From positions 65,401-129,400 of the forward strand of contig MFYT01000064.1 in the NCBI GenBank assembly GCA_001789205.1: a stretch of 64,000 nt of DNA, in the 5' to 3' direction. The stretch is from Candidatus Raymondbacteria bacterium RIFOXYA2_FULL_49_16 (GTDB lineage Bacteria; Fibrobacterota; OXYB2-FULL-49-7; XYB2-FULL-49-35). The position numbers were made by a program, and so were the translations under genes. Under the pieces are notes generated by a model that ran no database searches, had not been told where the DNA came from, and saw only the letters and a program-made list of their open reading frames with translations. How positions within the stretch are numbered: the stretch's first letter is position 1; each line of letters starts with the position of its first letter. Positions 63,238-64,000 of this stretch are shown here, piece by piece.

Positions 63238-63243
63238 AGTTAT

Positions 63244-63272
63244 AATATAATGAATTTAATAGGGAAAGTCAA
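63244..63272 (-). promoter_or_regulatory. Promoter of the catabolic operon
   Basis: On the minus strand, TTGACT (complement of 63267-63272), 17-base spacer, TATATT (complement of 63244-63249). Transcription would start near 63237, 36 bases before the regulator's ATG. Confidence 0.65.
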
Positions 63273-63386
63273 TATTTTATTATGAGTTTATAAGGGGTTA
63301 TGAATCAATAAATTACGTGAAAAAAGGGGGTTTTATTGCTGGTGCTAAAGGCATTTTGGTACCCTTTTTGAACCCTGGGATCTTTA

Positions 63387-63543
63387 GTTTCAGGCACCTT
63401 TTTGGTACCTGGCACCGTTTTCGTCCCTGGTACCATTGGTGCCAGGGACCATTGGTGCCAGGTACAAGATACAGACTGGTCCTCTCACGCCCTAACATTT
63501 AGTCAAAAAAACGTCCCTGGTACCATTTTGGTGCCAGGTACCT
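63387..63543. repeat. GGTACC/GGTGCC palindromic repeat cluster
   Basis: Units such as TTTTTGGTACCTGGCACC (63400-63417), GTCCCTGGTACC/GGTGCCAGGGAC (63423-63449) and CCCTGGTACCATTTTGGTGCCAGG (63514-63537) repeat GGTACC and GGTGCC with C/T variation and short spacers. Each unit forms a hairpin. No coding region overlaps. Confidence 0.75.
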
Positions 63544-63705
63544 CCAAAGATATCCGAAAAGCTTTTTTCCTTGATTCGCATTCATGTTAATGGATATATA
63601 TCCACTAGTCCATTTAGTCCGTGGCACGTTAGAAAGCTACGTGGTAGCTGATTTCGATGCGCAGGCACGGGCGCGTTGAGGTTTTAATGTAATTTAAGGA
63701 AGGCC

Positions 63706-63849
63706 ATGAACCATCGCAGTGTATTCTATAACAACAGCAAACACGCCATGTATTCACATTCCAAAGGGATGGTGTTTATTATATTGTCAACGTTTTTATG
63801 CAAATACAAGTCAAAGGAATGTTCCATCAACAAAGGGGACATGAGATGA
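63706..63849 (+). CDS. Possible small protein of 47 residues
   Basis: ATG at 63706 is preceded by AAGGAAGG (63696-63703), and the frame has 47 codons with a hydrophobic middle (GMVFIILSTFLCK). AT-rich surroundings, no homologue known to me; it could be chance. The stretch 63550-64000 otherwise holds only small palindromes (GGATATATATCC at 63592-63603). Confidence 0.3.
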   Translation: MNHRSVFYNNSKHAMYSHSKGMVFIILSTFLCKYKSKECSINKGDMR

Positions 63850-64000
63850 AAAACTGTCTCCTGACTTAACTTTTTCTGCTTTCGAATGGTTGTCCGAACA
63901 ATACATATTCTAAGCCGGCATAGCCGGAACCAAGATTAATGAATTTATGAAAGAATAGCGTTCACTTTCCGATAAAGGGGTTATCACAGACCCAAAACGG

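Noticed and set aside
63387-63543. CRISPR-like array
   Set aside because: Units vary in sequence and spacing, spacers are absent or a few bases, and no cas gene is in the window.
1-64000. tRNA genes, rRNA, riboswitches, intact transposases or prophage
   Set aside because: Looked for by eye and not seen; short structured RNAs could be missed without a covariance search.

Overview
The window looks like chromosomal DNA of a Gram-negative bacterium of the FCB group (Fibrobacterota/Chitinivibrionia-like or a neighbouring lineage). The support is indirect: outer-membrane proteins (OmpA with thrombospondin type 3 repeats, a PorV/PorQ-like barrel, a CsgG-like protein), SurA-like chaperones, lipoproteins, and at least five secreted proteins ending in a type IX secretion style sorting domain (NPFNP...T.I followed by an Ig-like module). 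There is no rRNA, and I saw no tRNA, CRISPR array, phage or intact insertion sequence. The assignment to a phylum is inference.

Layout. 1-26.2 kb (mostly + strand, GC-rich) is envelope and core genes: OmpA-like protein, subtilisin-like protease, PorV/PorQ-like barrel, geranylgeranyl-reductase-type flavoprotein, a GH94-like protein with altered active-site motifs, a lysophospholipid-acyltransferase-type protein, a SIMPL lipoprotein, a coiled-coil periplasmic protein, then a tightly packed run of envelope proteins with a histidine kinase and an NtrC-type regulator, EF-P, a Cys/Met PLP enzyme, pyruvoyl arginine decarboxylase, an M23 peptidase, Mfd, two parvulins, an FtsE-type ATPase and a STAS protein. 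26.2-37.8 kb (minus strand, lower GC) is an accessory secretion island: a membrane glycosyltransferase, five secreted proteins with C-terminal sorting domains and a membrane-spanning AraC-type regulator with an extracytoplasmic LamG-like domain; two promoter regions in it carry direct-repeat arrays that look like the regulator's operators. 37.8-40.1 kb is an AT-rich sulfatase/IclR pair. 40.3-51.3 kb is mixed: GT4 glycosyltransferase, AAA/DUF4143 protein, DUF2062 protein, radical SAM protein, a probable small RNA, mannose-1-phosphate guanylyltransferase, an Na+/H+ antiporter fused to a cyclic-nucleotide domain, a lipoprotein and a CsgG-like protein.

51.3-63.2 kb is a nine-gene minus-strand operon headed by a GntR/LacI-type regulator with a good promoter: two Gfo/Idh/MocA oxidoreductases, a GNAT acetyltransferase, an 883-residue fusion of a dihydropyrimidine/dihydroorotate-dehydrogenase-like barrel with a GltD/PreT-like flavoprotein and ferredoxin modules, a D-2-hydroxyacid dehydrogenase, KDPG aldolase, KDG-type sugar kinase and a class III aminotransferase. 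The kinase and aldolase give pyruvate plus glyceraldehyde-3-phosphate from 2-keto-3-deoxygluconate, so the others probably convert an unidentified (amino) sugar or sugar acid to that point. I do not recognise this gene combination and consider it, with the AraC-controlled secretion island, the best candidate for an undescribed system here.

Several different short degenerate repeats sit in this operon, three between genes, one inside a reading frame and two around the promoter. The last 0.8 kb is nearly empty and repeat-rich.
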